Positions 34,481 to 44,086 of a DNA stretch of 64,000 nucleotides are shown here, in pieces. How positions within the stretch are numbered: position 1 is the first letter of the stretch; every line of letters starts with the position of its first letter. Source of the DNA: Parvularcula sp964484475 (GTDB lineage Bacteria > Pseudomonadota > Alphaproteobacteria > Caulobacterales > Parvularculaceae); the NCBI GenBank assembly GCA_964484475.1, contig CAZAFU010000001.1:1-64000 (forward strand). The letters are read 5' to 3'. The notes beneath the pieces were generated by a model. It searched no databases. It was given only the letters and a program-made list of their open reading frames with translations, and was not told the origin of the DNA. Position numbers and translations under genes: made by a program.

Positions 34481-37147
34481 TCAGAAGGTATAGCCGACGG
34501 TGAAGTTTACCGATCGTCCGAAGATCGGCCTCCCATTGGGAGCCGCCGGATTTCGGGGGTCTCCCTCCGTGATGCCGTCGCTGTCGGTGATGTTGTCCGC
34601 GAAGACCTGCAGGAAGACACCGTTCTGGTGCGTTACGATCACGCCTGCATCGATCTTTTCGTAACTCTCAAGCTCGACGGTGTTGTCGAGGTCACCGAAA
34701 CGGTCACCGACCCAGGTCGCCGCGCCGTAGAGAACGGTCTCGAACGGACCCGTGACGAAGCTGTAGGAGGGCTCGAGGCGGAGCTGGGTGTCCGGCTGGC
34801 GCTGAACGTTGTTGCCTTCCTGTGAAACGGTCGTCGATTCGGTGATCTCCGCATCCTGGAAGGTTGCGTTGAACCGGGTAACGAAGCTCCCGAGGCTGAG
34901 CGTACCATCGACCTCGATGCCCACGGCTTCGGTTTCGAAGGCTGCATTGGCGACCGTGGACCCGACATTCGAGGCGAACGCATCATTCGTGTTGTAGAAC
35001 AGTGTCGCGTAAAGGCGTAGAAGATCGCCCGAGTATTTCAGGCCCCCTTCGAGCTGCTTGACGTCATCAACACTGAAGGCACCTTCGCGGATCTCGTCGA
35101 AATGGGGGAAGAGCGCACCGCTCGAGTAGCGTGCGAAAGCGCTCCAGTCTGGCGTGAACGCGTAGTTGCCCGCGAGTGTCCACGACCACTCTTCACCTTC
35201 GACTTCGATATCGAGATCGGTGGTGCCGTCGGCGAAGCCTGGACCGGAATCGAGAAGATAATCGAGCTCGAACCATTCATGCCGTATGCCGCCATCGATC
35301 CTGAACTGCGGGGTGATCTGCCAAGAGTCCGCCGCGTACAAGGCGAAATTCCGCGCATCGCCCTGCGACTGGAGGCCGAAGTTGAAACCGGCATCGCCCC
35401 CGGCCGCGGCAATGTCCGCCGGGGTGATGTCGGAGTCCAGAATATCTCCGTTCGCGGTGTTATGGACCGGGATCGGGTTGCCGATCGACCATGTATCGTC
35501 TGCGGAGTAATCCGAGACGAAGGCGCCGAACGTGATGTCGTGGCCGCCTTCGGCAATACTGGCACTGAAGTCGTTCGTCAGTGCCTCAATGTCCTTGAGA
35601 ACCACCCAGTGACCATAGGTCTGGACAAAATCTCCCGAGCCGAGCGTTTCGCCTCCTGCCGTTGTCACCGGCTCGCCAATGACTGCGGCAAGATCGGCTG
35701 CCGGGACAGCGGCGCCTGCCGGGACGAACCCGAACGTATCCGCGTCACCATCCGTGTAGGTCAGGACATTGCGAACAGTCAGCCGGTCACTGAGATCATA
35801 GGAAAAGGTGCTGCCGGCAATGATGCCGTCCCAGCCCCGACCATCCGCGAAATCGAACTCTTCGGTCTCGCCATCGGGCGCGACCTGGATTGTCCGGAAG
35901 CGCGTGGCATTGCCTAGCTGGGCGAAGGTTCCGGCGTCGTTGCCGGTGTTGAGCGCCTGCGGCAGCACCCACTGCCCATGGTCGTCGGTTGCGCGGACGT
36001 AGCCGGAGATCTTGCCCCGGGCGAGCTGCTTGGTGAGCTGCCCGGTGATCTGGTAGCCCTCTTCGGACTGGAATTCCGTGTCGCGAAGGCCGTCCGAACC
36101 ACGGACATATCCGCCCACCATGTAGGTCAATGTATCAGTGATGGGTCCACTGATGACACCATCGACCCGATGTGCGCCGAAGTCGGAGTATGTGTACTGC
36201 GTCCGTCCCTCGGTGAAGTCGCCGCCCTCCTTGAGATTGAAGTTGACGGTCAGTCCTGGCTGCCCTGCCCCGAAAACGGAACTCGGACCACCGCGCAGAC
36301 CTTCGACCTGCTCGATGGTGAAGTCGGTCCGGAAGATCGATGACTGCTCGAAGAAGGAGAGGGTCGAGGCGCCGTAGATCGGGCCGCCATTGATCGCCAG
36401 CGTCACGAAAGGCGCGTCGCCCCCGGACGGCAGACCACGGACGAAGATGTTGGCGCCCGCGACACCGCCAGAGCTTTCCACCCACACACCGGGGATCTGC
36501 CTGAACAGGTCGGCCGTGCTTTGCGGTTGGAAGCGTTCGATGGATTCGGTCGGGATCGTGGTCACCGCGAAGCTCGCGTCCTGGCGGTTGGTACCTGCAG
36601 CGCCCGCCGTACCGACGACAACGATCACGTCTTCTCCGTAGTCGTCGCCCGCCGGCTCCTGCGCCGCAGCCGTCCCGACGAGGAGCGCCATCAAGGATGC
36701 GCCCGCTGCCAGTCTTTTCGTCTGAATGCCCATGTCTGTCGTCTCCTGGGTTGTGTCTTTTTTTGTGATGATGACGACACCGCTCTCTCCGATCCGGCCC
36801 TGAAGGCCGGTCCCCGAAAGAAGCCGTGCCAGAGCTTCTTCGGCCGTAAAGACGCCATGCAACCCGGGGCTTTCCGCGCCGCGCACGAGACCACTGGAGA
36901 CGAGAAGACGAAGATCGGCCTGACGCGAGACATCGAGAAGTGCGTCGGAGAGGTTGCCCGGAGGAACGTCGAAACGCACCGCCTGCTGCCCAGCCAACGC
37001 CGCTGCCGCGACTGCCATCCCTGCCAAAACCAACAAACGTTTCCGCCCAGTGTTCTTATCTTGTCCGGCCAGACGAACCCCGCGCGGGAGATCATCCAAT
37101 ACCGTAAAGCGCGACACGTGGAGTTTCCTCCATGTGGAGGATGACAT
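34481..37147 (-). CDS. TonB-dependent receptor with N-terminal STN domain (FecA type)
   Basis: 888 residues in one frame. After a first signal-like segment (RKRLLVLAGMAVAAAALAG, near 36-54) comes an STN domain (VRFDVPPGNLSDALLDVSRQ to GVVIITKK, about 57-130). STN domains contact FecR and report substrate binding. A second complete signal sequence follows at Met139 (QTKRLAAGASLMALLVGTAA), with AGGAGA 8 bases upstream, and then the plug (QIPGVWVESSGG, FVRGLPSGGDAPFV) and barrel ending VGYTF. A run of seven A residues lies at the STN/second-signal junction. Either an STN fusion, two overlapping products or a sequence indel is possible. Follows fecR by 26 bp. Confidence 0.9.
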   Translation of the reverse strand: MSSSTWRKLHVSRFTVLDDLPRGVRLAGQDKNTGRKRLLVLAGMAVAAAALAGQQAVRFDVPPGNLSDALLDVSRQADLRLLVSSGLVRGAESPGLHGVFTAEEALARLLSGTGLQGRIGESGVVIITKKDTTQETTDMGIQTKRLAAGASLMALLVGTAAAQEPAGDDYGEDVIVVVGTAGAAGTNRQDASFAVTTIPTESIERFQPQSTADLFRQIPGVWVESSGGVAGANIFVRGLPSGGDAPFVTLAINGGPIYGASTLSFFEQSSIFRTDFTIEQVEGLRGGPSSVFGAGQPGLTVNFNLKEGGDFTEGRTQYTYSDFGAHRVDGVISGPITDTLTYMVGGYVRGSDGLRDTEFQSEEGYQITGQLTKQLARGKISGYVRATDDHGQWVLPQALNTGNDAGTFAQLGNATRFRTIQVAPDGETEEFDFADGRGWDGIIAGSTFSYDLSDRLTVRNVLTYTDGDADTFGFVPAGAAVPAADLAAVIGEPVTTAGGETLGSGDFVQTYGHWVVLKDIEALTNDFSASIAEGGHDITFGAFVSDYSADDTWSIGNPIPVHNTANGDILDSDITPADIAAAGGDAGFNFGLQSQGDARNFALYAADSWQITPQFRIDGGIRHEWFELDYLLDSGPGFADGTTDLDIEVEGEEWSWTLAGNYAFTPDWSAFARYSSGALFPHFDEIREGAFSVDDVKQLEGGLKYSGDLLRLYATLFYNTNDAFASNVGSTVANAAFETEAVGIEVDGTLSLGSFVTRFNATFQDAEITESTTVSQEGNNVQRQPDTQLRLEPSYSFVTGPFETVLYGAATWVGDRFGDLDNTVELESYEKIDAGVIVTHQNGVFLQVFADNITDSDGITEGDPRNPAAPNGRPIFGRSVNFTVGYTF

Positions 37148-37173
37148 TTATCGGGTTGAGGGGCCAGCTGAGC

Positions 37174-38169
37174 TCAGCGCGCTTCCGAAGCGGAGTGCAG
37201 CTCGACCCGGCCGGGCCCCGCGCGCACGACTTCGATACCGAAGCCAAGCTCCAGCGCCTCGAACAGGGCATCCACCTCGCCGACCGGAAAATAGCCGTCG
37301 ATCGTGATGTCCGCCAGCGCGTCCTCGGCGATCGTGATGCGGGTATCCGTATATCGGCTCACCTCGGCGACCACCTCTTCGAGAGGCGTCTCGGCGAAGA
37401 CGAGAGAGCCGCTTCGCCAGCTCATCTCCCGTGCCAGCTCGGCTTCCAGAAGAGGTTCCACCGACCGGCGGCCATCGGCGATGACGGCGTGCTGCTTGGG
37501 GGACAGGAACAGCGGCTCGCCCTCGTCTCCGAGCACCTGGACCAGGCCTTCCTCGACCAGGACCTCTACACGGTCCCCCTCCACGAGGACGGAGAATATC
37601 GTTCCGAGAACCTGAATGCGTTGACCGCCGGCGATCACCACGAAGGGGCGCTCGGGGTTGCGCGTGACTTCGAAGAGCGCCTCGCCCTGACCGAGCACCA
37701 CCCGCCGCTCGCGGCGGTCGTAATCGACAGTCACATCAGTCCGTGTATTGAGGACAAGTGCGGAGCCATCTTCGAGCTGCCGTTCGAGCTGTTCACCGAC
37801 AGCCGTCCGGATGCTGTCGCCCTCGGCGGTGCCGAGCTGCTGCAACATCAGCGTACCGGCTGCCAAAGTCCCGAGCAGCACCATCGCCGCCCCCGACGCG
37901 GTGGCGGGCCGGCGTTTGAGAAGAAGGTTCGAAGCCTCGGCAATCGAGAGCCCTCCGTGCCCCTCCTCTGGCCCGTGCAGGTCCGACACCGCCATGTGGA
38001 CCTTCGCAAGCGTGAGGAAACGCTGCTCGTGCAGCGGGCTCCGGCCGCGCCACTCGCGGAATGCCTCCTGCTCGTCAGCGGACAGGTTTCCACCGTCGAG
38101 CTTGATGACCCACATCACGGCTTCCTCGTCGATCGAGGTCTGGTCGGGGAAGTGACGGAGCTTGCTCAT
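37174..38169 (-). CDS. FecR-family transmembrane regulator (anti-sigma factor)
   Basis: 331 residues from the ATG at 38169, which overlaps the sigma-factor stop (ATGA). The cytoplasmic N-terminus has the FecR_N pattern (DEEAVMWVIKLDGGNLSADE, FREWRGRSPLHEQRF). One membrane span lies near 90-105 (MVLLGTLAAGTLMLQQ). The periplasmic FecR domain follows (GSALVLNTRTDVTV, GQGEALFEVTRN, GTIFSVLVEG) and a C-terminal STN-like segment (VSRYTDTRITIAEDALADI). It relays the state of the receptor to the sigma factor. Confidence 0.93.
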   Translation of the reverse strand: MSKLRHFPDQTSIDEEAVMWVIKLDGGNLSADEQEAFREWRGRSPLHEQRFLTLAKVHMAVSDLHGPEEGHGGLSIAEASNLLLKRRPATASGAAMVLLGTLAAGTLMLQQLGTAEGDSIRTAVGEQLERQLEDGSALVLNTRTDVTVDYDRRERRVVLGQGEALFEVTRNPERPFVVIAGGQRIQVLGTIFSVLVEGDRVEVLVEEGLVQVLGDEGEPLFLSPKQHAVIADGRRSVEPLLEAELAREMSWRSGSLVFAETPLEEVVAEVSRYTDTRITIAEDALADITIDGYFPVGEVDALFEALELGFGIEVVRAGPGRVELHSASEAR

Positions 38170-38720
38170 CGCTGACCACCCAGCGGCTTCGCGTCGTCGT
38201 CGAAGCGATCCCCGTCCTCTGTCATTGCCTGATGAAGAGCGATCGTCGCCTTGGCGAGATGCTTCTCGACCGTGCTGACGGCGATGCCGAGGCGGCCGGC
38301 GATCTCCTTGTAGCTCAGTCCTTCGAAATGACGCATCATAAACACTTCCCGCGGTCTCGCCGACATGCCCTCGAGACATCCGGCGACCAGACGCAGCCGC
38401 TCGCGTGACTCCACCGTACGAACGCCATCCGGCCTATCTCCAGAAAGCGTCTCGATGTCGATATCCTCCACTGTCTGGGCAAGAAAAGTCGCGCGACGCC
38501 GATTGCTTTTGTAACAGACGGTGCGGGCGACGCGGTAAAGGTAGGCTCCGGGCTCGTCGAGCTGCTCATCGCCCTTGGCCCTGTGGGCGTTGAGGAAAGT
38601 CTCTTGTAGAAGGTCCTCGATCTCGTCCTGCGAGAAGGCCAGCCGCGTGATCATGCGGGCGAGACGCGGTTTGATGGAGAGAAAAGTCTCGGCGATGCCG
38701 CCGGATTTTCGCTTGCCCAT
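38166..38720 (-). CDS. ECF sigma factor (FecI/RpoE type)
   Basis: 184 residues with region 2 (LARMITRLAFSQDEIEDLLQ, then FLNAHRAK, with RVARTVCYKSNRRR) and region 4 (ARPREVFMMRHFEG, LSYKEIAGRLGI, VSTVEKHLAKA). It directs RNA polymerase to a small set of promoters, probably including the receptor and trehalase, when FecR signals. First gene of the leftward unit sigma - FecR - receptor - trehalase. The 187 bp before its start are gene-free. Confidence 0.92.
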   Translation of the reverse strand: MGKRKSGGIAETFLSIKPRLARMITRLAFSQDEIEDLLQETFLNAHRAKGDEQLDEPGAYLYRVARTVCYKSNRRRATFLAQTVEDIDIETLSGDRPDGVRTVESRERLRLVAGCLEGMSARPREVFMMRHFEGLSYKEIAGRLGIAVSTVEKHLAKATIALHQAMTEDGDRFDDDAKPLGGQR

Positions 38721-38907
38721 TGTGTTTCGTCCCAGAATTCCCGGCCTGACGCCAAGCGGTGCTTCAACGGTAGCGTCAGACCGGGCAGGTTTGAAGCGCC
38801 AGCGGCTGATGAGGCGACTGCTGCGCCCCGGGGAAGGTCACTGACCAGTCGGGCTGGTTCGTGAAAGTGAAGGGTACCGATCGCGATGCGACCCTGGTTT
38901 GGGAGAT

Positions 38908-41484
38908 TCAGTCCGTCGTCTCGAGATGATTCGCCTTTGGGGAGCTCAAGGCTTTCCGGATAGCCGCCCTGTATGCGCTGTCGGCAGCTTCCAACCGCGC
39001 AATGACTTTGTCGAAGTCAGCCCGGCCATGGAGGCCGTCGTAGAGGGGATTGTATTCGACGTTCAGCCGTCCACCGTATCCGGCCGCAGCATAGGTGGCG
39101 AGATACTCGACGGCGGCATCGTCCTGCCCTTCGAGGGCGGCAAGGCTCGCCGCCGCCATGTAATCCGAGGGTTCCCACCCTTCCTCGCCCAACCCGTCGA
39201 CATGGGAGGTAAGCCTTTCCCTGATCTGGTCAGCGAGGGGATCGTTGGCGGCCTCGAACGCCACGACCATCGATGCCGCGTGAGCGCTCGCCCATCCCGG
39301 CAAGGGGTTTGCACCGAGGACGTCCCATTGTTCGATCAACGCCGCGAATGCCATGCGTGCCGTCTCCAGGTCGCCGGTGAGAAAAGCGGCACGCGCGTCG
39401 GGGAGGGTCCTGCCGGGATCGGGCGGAAGGAGCTCGCCCCTCAGCGCAAGGACGAGTGCCCGCTGGCCACGATCGCTTGCCACCTCTGCGGCGAGATCGA
39501 GGAGACCGATGTCGACATAGGTCTCGAACAGGCCATTGAGCGCATGGGCGTAGCCTGGCGCGATGGCGAGCGCTGCGGAGAACCCTTCGAAGGACGCCAC
39601 GGGATCACCGGCATTGAGCGCCATAAGGCCCACCATCATGTGCGAAGCGGGGGTCTTGCTGTTCCACCGCGCATTGTCCCGGGCCGTGGCGAGAGCCTCC
39701 CCGTGCTGGCCCGAGGCCGACTGTGCGAGCGCAAGATTTGCAAGTGTGGCTGGCGAGAGCGGGTCGACAAGCCGTGCTTGCCGGAACATCTCGATCGCGT
39801 CCTCGTACCGGCCCATGCCGATGAAGAGTCCGCCGCGCCGTTGCAGAACCCTTGCGTCGTTCGGATCCCGCGCAAAGGCTTCGTTCGCATACTGTAGGCC
39901 TTCGTCGAAGTTCATCTCGCGCATGGCAAGCCCCGCGGCCGTGAGCCTGGCGTCGACCGAAGCCGGATCCAGGGCCAGCGCCTGATCGATCCGCCCCCGG
40001 GCAAGCATGTAGGCTTCTTCGCGGTCTGCGCCGCCGTAATCCACAGAAAGGAAGTGAACCTCGGCAAGACCTGCATAGGCTGGTGCGAACGCAGGGTCAG
40101 CCTCGATTGCCCGTTCGAATGCGTCGCGTGCCGCGACAAGGGAGGCGGGCGTCCTCTGCTCGGCCAGCATCCGGCCCTGCAGGACGGCGTCGAGGGCCGC
40201 GAGGGAGCTCGTCCGCTCACCGGGTTCGACCAGCTCGCTCGGCAGGCTCCTGCCAGTCAGCGCCATCATGACGGCTTCCGCGACTTCGTCCTGGATCGCA
40301 AAGATGCCGTCGGCCGTCATCGGACGGTCGTAGGTCTCGGCCCAGATGTGTTGGTCGGTCGCGACATCGATGAGTTGCACCGTCACACGGAGCGTATCGC
40401 CCGACAGGCTGACCGAACCTTCGAGGACGTGCCCTACCCCGAGCGTCCTGCCGATGTCACTGATATCGGCACCGCGCTCCGCAATCGCGAAGGCCGACAT
40501 ACGCGAGGCCACCCGCAAGCCATCGACCTGTGCAAGGACGCGAAGGATCTGCTCGGCCACGCCGTCCGAGAAGTAGGCCTGGTCGGTTTCGGGGGAGAAA
40601 TCCTGGAACGGCAGCACGGCCACGGAAATGACGGGATCCGCCGGGCCGCGGGGAAGCGCAGGCAGGTCAGGGGACTGATTTCCTTGAAGGAGCAGGATAC
40701 CACTCAGAAACGCCACCAGCACGAGACCCGCAAGGATCGCAGCGTCCTGCGTTCGATTGGGTCCAGCAGGCTCGGCCAGGGCCGGTCCCGTCCTCCGCAC
40801 GCCATCTGGCGTCAATTCAAAAGCCCAGGCCAGCAGAATGACCAGCGGCAAGGCGGCCGCGAGGAAGACAAAGAAAGCCTTCAGCACCCAGCTCGGCGCA
40901 CCGAACACCGGGAGAACGGCGACGGACACCTGAACGAGCAACCACGCCACCACCGCGTAGGCCGCTGTGACCCGAACCACGTTCCGACGCTTCAGCTCCC
41001 GCCAAAACTGCCCCACCCCGGACCTCCGCCGTCCTGTTGGGGACGAATCTTCGTTCAGAAGGCCGTGCCCGTTGCCCCCAACCGGTCCGGCCGCGTCGTT
41101 GGGAGGAAGCGACGCCGAAACCTTCACGCAGTTCGGAGGAACATTCCCGGAATGCGTGACGTCCTTGCGAAAGCGGTAGCCAAGTCCGTGTTTGGTCTCG
41201 ATCCACTCAGGGGCCCGGGCATCGTCACCCAACGCCCGGCGAACCTCCCGGATCGCAGTTGTCAGGGCAGCGTCCGACACCACAAAGCCGCCCCAGGCGC
41301 GGGTGAAGAGTTCGTCCTTCGAAACGACCCGCCCGGCCCGTTCCATGAGCAGGGCCAGAATCGCATGCGGCTTCGCAGTCAGCCCCAAGGGCTTTCCGTC
41401 GAGCGAGGCTTCCCGATCCTCGAGATCCAGGCATAGCCTGTCCGCGATCAGGTAACGGCCCGATAATTCGGTCGTCTCCGTCAC
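38908..41484 (-). CDS. CadC-like winged-helix membrane regulator with TPR domain
   Basis: About 858 residues from a GTG at 41484 (GGGGAG 10 bases upstream); the frame is open to 41631, and the exact start is uncertain. An N-terminal OmpR-type winged helix (LDGKPLGLTAKPHAILALLM, SDAALTTAIREVRRALGDDA, IETKHGLGYRF) is followed by one or more membrane spans (VTAAYAVVAWLLVQVSVAVL and another, near 180 to 290). A FlgO/TolB-like domain comes next (ISVAVLPFQDFSPETDQAYF, VLEGSVSLSGDTLRVTVQL), then TPR repeats to the end. This architecture is a membrane-bound transcription regulator with a periplasmic sensor; its signal is unknown. The neighbouring exported TPR gene is divergent. Confidence 0.85.
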   Translation of the reverse strand: MTETTELSGRYLIADRLCLDLEDREASLDGKPLGLTAKPHAILALLMERAGRVVSKDELFTRAWGGFVVSDAALTTAIREVRRALGDDARAPEWIETKHGLGYRFRKDVTHSGNVPPNCVKVSASLPPNDAAGPVGGNGHGLLNEDSSPTGRRRSGVGQFWRELKRRNVVRVTAAYAVVAWLLVQVSVAVLPVFGAPSWVLKAFFVFLAAALPLVILLAWAFELTPDGVRRTGPALAEPAGPNRTQDAAILAGLVLVAFLSGILLLQGNQSPDLPALPRGPADPVISVAVLPFQDFSPETDQAYFSDGVAEQILRVLAQVDGLRVASRMSAFAIAERGADISDIGRTLGVGHVLEGSVSLSGDTLRVTVQLIDVATDQHIWAETYDRPMTADGIFAIQDEVAEAVMMALTGRSLPSELVEPGERTSSLAALDAVLQGRMLAEQRTPASLVAARDAFERAIEADPAFAPAYAGLAEVHFLSVDYGGADREEAYMLARGRIDQALALDPASVDARLTAAGLAMREMNFDEGLQYANEAFARDPNDARVLQRRGGLFIGMGRYEDAIEMFRQARLVDPLSPATLANLALAQSASGQHGEALATARDNARWNSKTPASHMMVGLMALNAGDPVASFEGFSAALAIAPGYAHALNGLFETYVDIGLLDLAAEVASDRGQRALVLALRGELLPPDPGRTLPDARAAFLTGDLETARMAFAALIEQWDVLGANPLPGWASAHAASMVVAFEAANDPLADQIRERLTSHVDGLGEEGWEPSDYMAAASLAALEGQDDAAVEYLATYAAAGYGGRLNVEYNPLYDGLHGRADFDKVIARLEAADSAYRAAIRKALSSPKANHLETTD

Positions 41485-42114
41485 GTCCGCCTGACTCCCC
41501 GATCCGATCACGCTGGCGTGGCGCGACCGAGGCCCCCGGTCCCATTCTGAACCTCTACGGTCGGCGATACCACCACTTTTCAGATTTTCCTCAGAACTCC
41601 CACAACCCCACCTTGTACTGGATCCTCTCACCGCCTGCTGACTGTTGGTCCCAGGATGTTGATCGGTATCGGTTTTTATCCGTGCAGGGATACAATCACG
41701 CTTCTGTCCGGCCGAACTGCCGAATTCAGGACATTCTCAAGCAAGCCGATGAGAAAGGTCGCATCGTCACCTCAACGGCCATGGCTTCCGCATGCGGCCG
41801 GAATGAGAGAATGACGATGCCCGATCTGTCAGTCGCCTTGCCTGGAGCCGCCTTCCCCATGGACGGGGATTGTCGTGGCCGACCTCCGCGTGGTCCGGAA
41901 CCTCCGGCAGGCCTTCCCGGGCATGTCCGCGGCCGAGGCTGCCCTGCGAAAGGACCGTCCCCTCTCCGACCGGTCCTCACGGCCTCTCCCGTGCCCCTGC
42001 CGACAACATCGCTCGCGGGGAGGGCATCCATCACCGTCCGGCGGGAACGCCCTGCCCTGTCCCGTCCGTCATGACCCACTGCGCTCACCCCATCACTCTT
42101 TCAGGAGACACATC
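41485..42114. other. Divergent intergenic region
   Basis: About 630 bases between the CadC-like start and the exported TPR gene. The open frames here lack ribosome sites and recognisable domains. I see no clear operator or hairpin. Confidence 0.5.
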
Positions 42115-43890
42115 ATGAAACGCCGACTCATTCTCACCGCCGCTGCGGTTCCGGCTTGCACGGCCGCCCTTCTTCTCACCGTCGAGCGCTCACCCGCAGG
42201 CGTGCCCTTCATCGAGCCGAGCGCTATCGCCCGGGCGCAGTGCGGGCGAGCTCCGGATGCGCTGTCCCAGCGGCGGGCGTTGTTCGTTTCGGCGGCGAAA
42301 GCCTATGCGGGTCCAGCCACAGGGAGTGGTCAAGGCGCCTTGCCCGACACCGTTCCGGGGTTCCACTACGATGCGGGCACGGACGTCGCCGAGGCGCAGG
42401 CCTGGTTCGACCGGGGACTTGCGGATCTCTTCAACTTCCATCACGGCGCGGCCGTCAATGCGTTCAGGCAGGCCCAAGCGGCTGATCCCGAATGTGCGCT
42501 CTGCTATTGGGGCGAGGCTTTGGCGCTTGGCCCGAACATCAATGCACCGATGAACCCGGCCGATATGCCGGCTGCGTTCGAGGCAACGCTCGCCGCGCAG
42601 GCGCGCATGGCCGATGCGTCGCCACAGGCGCGTGCACTCATCGAAGCGCTTTCCCGGCGCTACACGGACGATGTGGAGGCCGAACGCGCGCCTCTCGACG
42701 CTGCCTTCGCCGACGCCATGGACGAAGCCGCGCGGGCCTTTCCACAAGACGACTTCATCCAGGTTCTCGCAGCCGAAGCCAACATGGACACCCAGCCCTG
42801 GGACTACTGGGCCGTGGCCGGACGCGAGCCGCATGGCCGCACCGCGCGGACGATCGAGCTTCTTGAAACCGTACTGGACCGCGCACCGCAATACGCCCCC
42901 GCAATACATCTCTACATTCACATCACGGAGGCCTCCGAGGATCCCTACCGCTCCCTTCCCTATGCGGACCGTCTGGCCGAACTGGCGCCGGGGCTTGGGC
43001 ATTTGATCCACATGCCTTCGCACGCCTACTTCCGTGTAGGCCGTTACGAGGACTCGCTCGAACGGAATATCGATGCGGTCGCTGCCGATGAGGAATTGAT
43101 TGGCCGCGGCGAGGCCAGTGAATTCTACGAGTACGGCTATTACACCCACAACGTCCACTTCGCCCTGACATCTTCACAAATGGGTGGGGACGGAGAAACG
43201 GCCCTCCGAATGGCCGAGAAACTGGATGCCAAACTGCCGATCGAAATGGCCGTCGCCGCGCCCTGGGTGCAGCCGATCAAGGCCGCGCCCTACTACGCGC
43301 TGGTCCAGTTCGGAAAACCGGACGACATCCTGGCGCTGCCCGATCCCGGTGACGACCTTCCGTTCTTGAAGGCAGCCTGGCATTACGCCCGCGGTGAGGC
43401 GTTCGCTCGCTCGAGGCAACCAGACCGGGCCCTGGCAGAAGCCGCAGAGATCGAAAAACTCGAAACCGAAGCCGACTTCGCAGACCTGATCGGCGGCGGC
43501 GTTCCCGCCCCGGAAGTCCTTGCTATCAGCCGCCTGACAATCAAGGGGCGGGCGGCTGCCATGGAGGGTGACCTGCAAACAGCGATCGCAGCCATGGAGG
43601 AAGCCACGGCCTTGCAGGAAGCCATGCCATATATGGAACCGCCGTGGTGGTACTATCCCAGCAGGCAGACCCTCGCCGCCTATCTCCTCGCGGATGGCCA
43701 GACCGAACGGGCAGAACAACTGTTCATCGAAACCCTGGCCCAGTCACCCAACAACGCCTGGGTATTGTTCGGGCTCAGCGAGGTCTATGCGACCGAGGGC
43801 GACAGGGCCTCGCGCCGTTATGCCAGAAGGCTGTTCGACAAGGCCTGGCTCGGCAACAGGCGCAACGCACCGGAGTTGTTGGAACTGTGA
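42115..43890 (+). CDS. Exported TPR-repeat protein
   Basis: 591 residues from the ATG at 42115 (AGGAGA 6 bases upstream); the longer frame starting at 41875 has a Pro/Arg-rich non-coding look. A signal peptide (RRLILTAAAVPACTAALLL) is followed by a Sel1/TPR-like protein: WFDRGLADLFNFHHGAAVNA, the Cys pair in ECALCYWGEALALGP, IHLYIHITEASEDP, HMPSHAYFRVGRYEDSL and a TPR end. The conserved HMPSH stretch suggests a metal or substrate site. The family is widespread but uncharacterised. It is divergent from the CadC-like regulator, which may control it. Confidence 0.8.
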   Translation: MKRRLILTAAAVPACTAALLLTVERSPAGVPFIEPSAIARAQCGRAPDALSQRRALFVSAAKAYAGPATGSGQGALPDTVPGFHYDAGTDVAEAQAWFDRGLADLFNFHHGAAVNAFRQAQAADPECALCYWGEALALGPNINAPMNPADMPAAFEATLAAQARMADASPQARALIEALSRRYTDDVEAERAPLDAAFADAMDEAARAFPQDDFIQVLAAEANMDTQPWDYWAVAGREPHGRTARTIELLETVLDRAPQYAPAIHLYIHITEASEDPYRSLPYADRLAELAPGLGHLIHMPSHAYFRVGRYEDSLERNIDAVAADEELIGRGEASEFYEYGYYTHNVHFALTSSQMGGDGETALRMAEKLDAKLPIEMAVAAPWVQPIKAAPYYALVQFGKPDDILALPDPGDDLPFLKAAWHYARGEAFARSRQPDRALAEAAEIEKLETEADFADLIGGGVPAPEVLAISRLTIKGRAAAMEGDLQTAIAAMEEATALQEAMPYMEPPWWYYPSRQTLAAYLLADGQTERAEQLFIETLAQSPNNAWVLFGLSEVYATEGDRASRRYARRLFDKAWLGNRRNAPELLEL

Positions 43891-44086
43891 GAAGACGGGC
43901 CACTGCCGCGGGGCTGATCCGTCTGCAGATGTCCTGAAGTTTCCCCTCCGGCTACTGAGCGGCGCCTTGGGGGTCCGGAAGGATTGGAGAAGTTCAGCCT
44001 CTTTTGAGACCAAAGGTGACACGGAAATCCGGGTCCGACCGCACGGTCGATACTCGACGCGCGGCCTGACCAGCTCGTTGAACCGA

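Noticed and set aside
41613..42074. 153-codon open frame in the divergent region
   Set aside because: No ribosome site, no domain and a composition typical of non-coding GC-rich DNA.
41875..42114. 80-codon N-terminal extension of the exported TPR protein
   Set aside because: It is Pro/Arg rich and precedes a perfect signal peptide with its own AGGAGA site at 42115.
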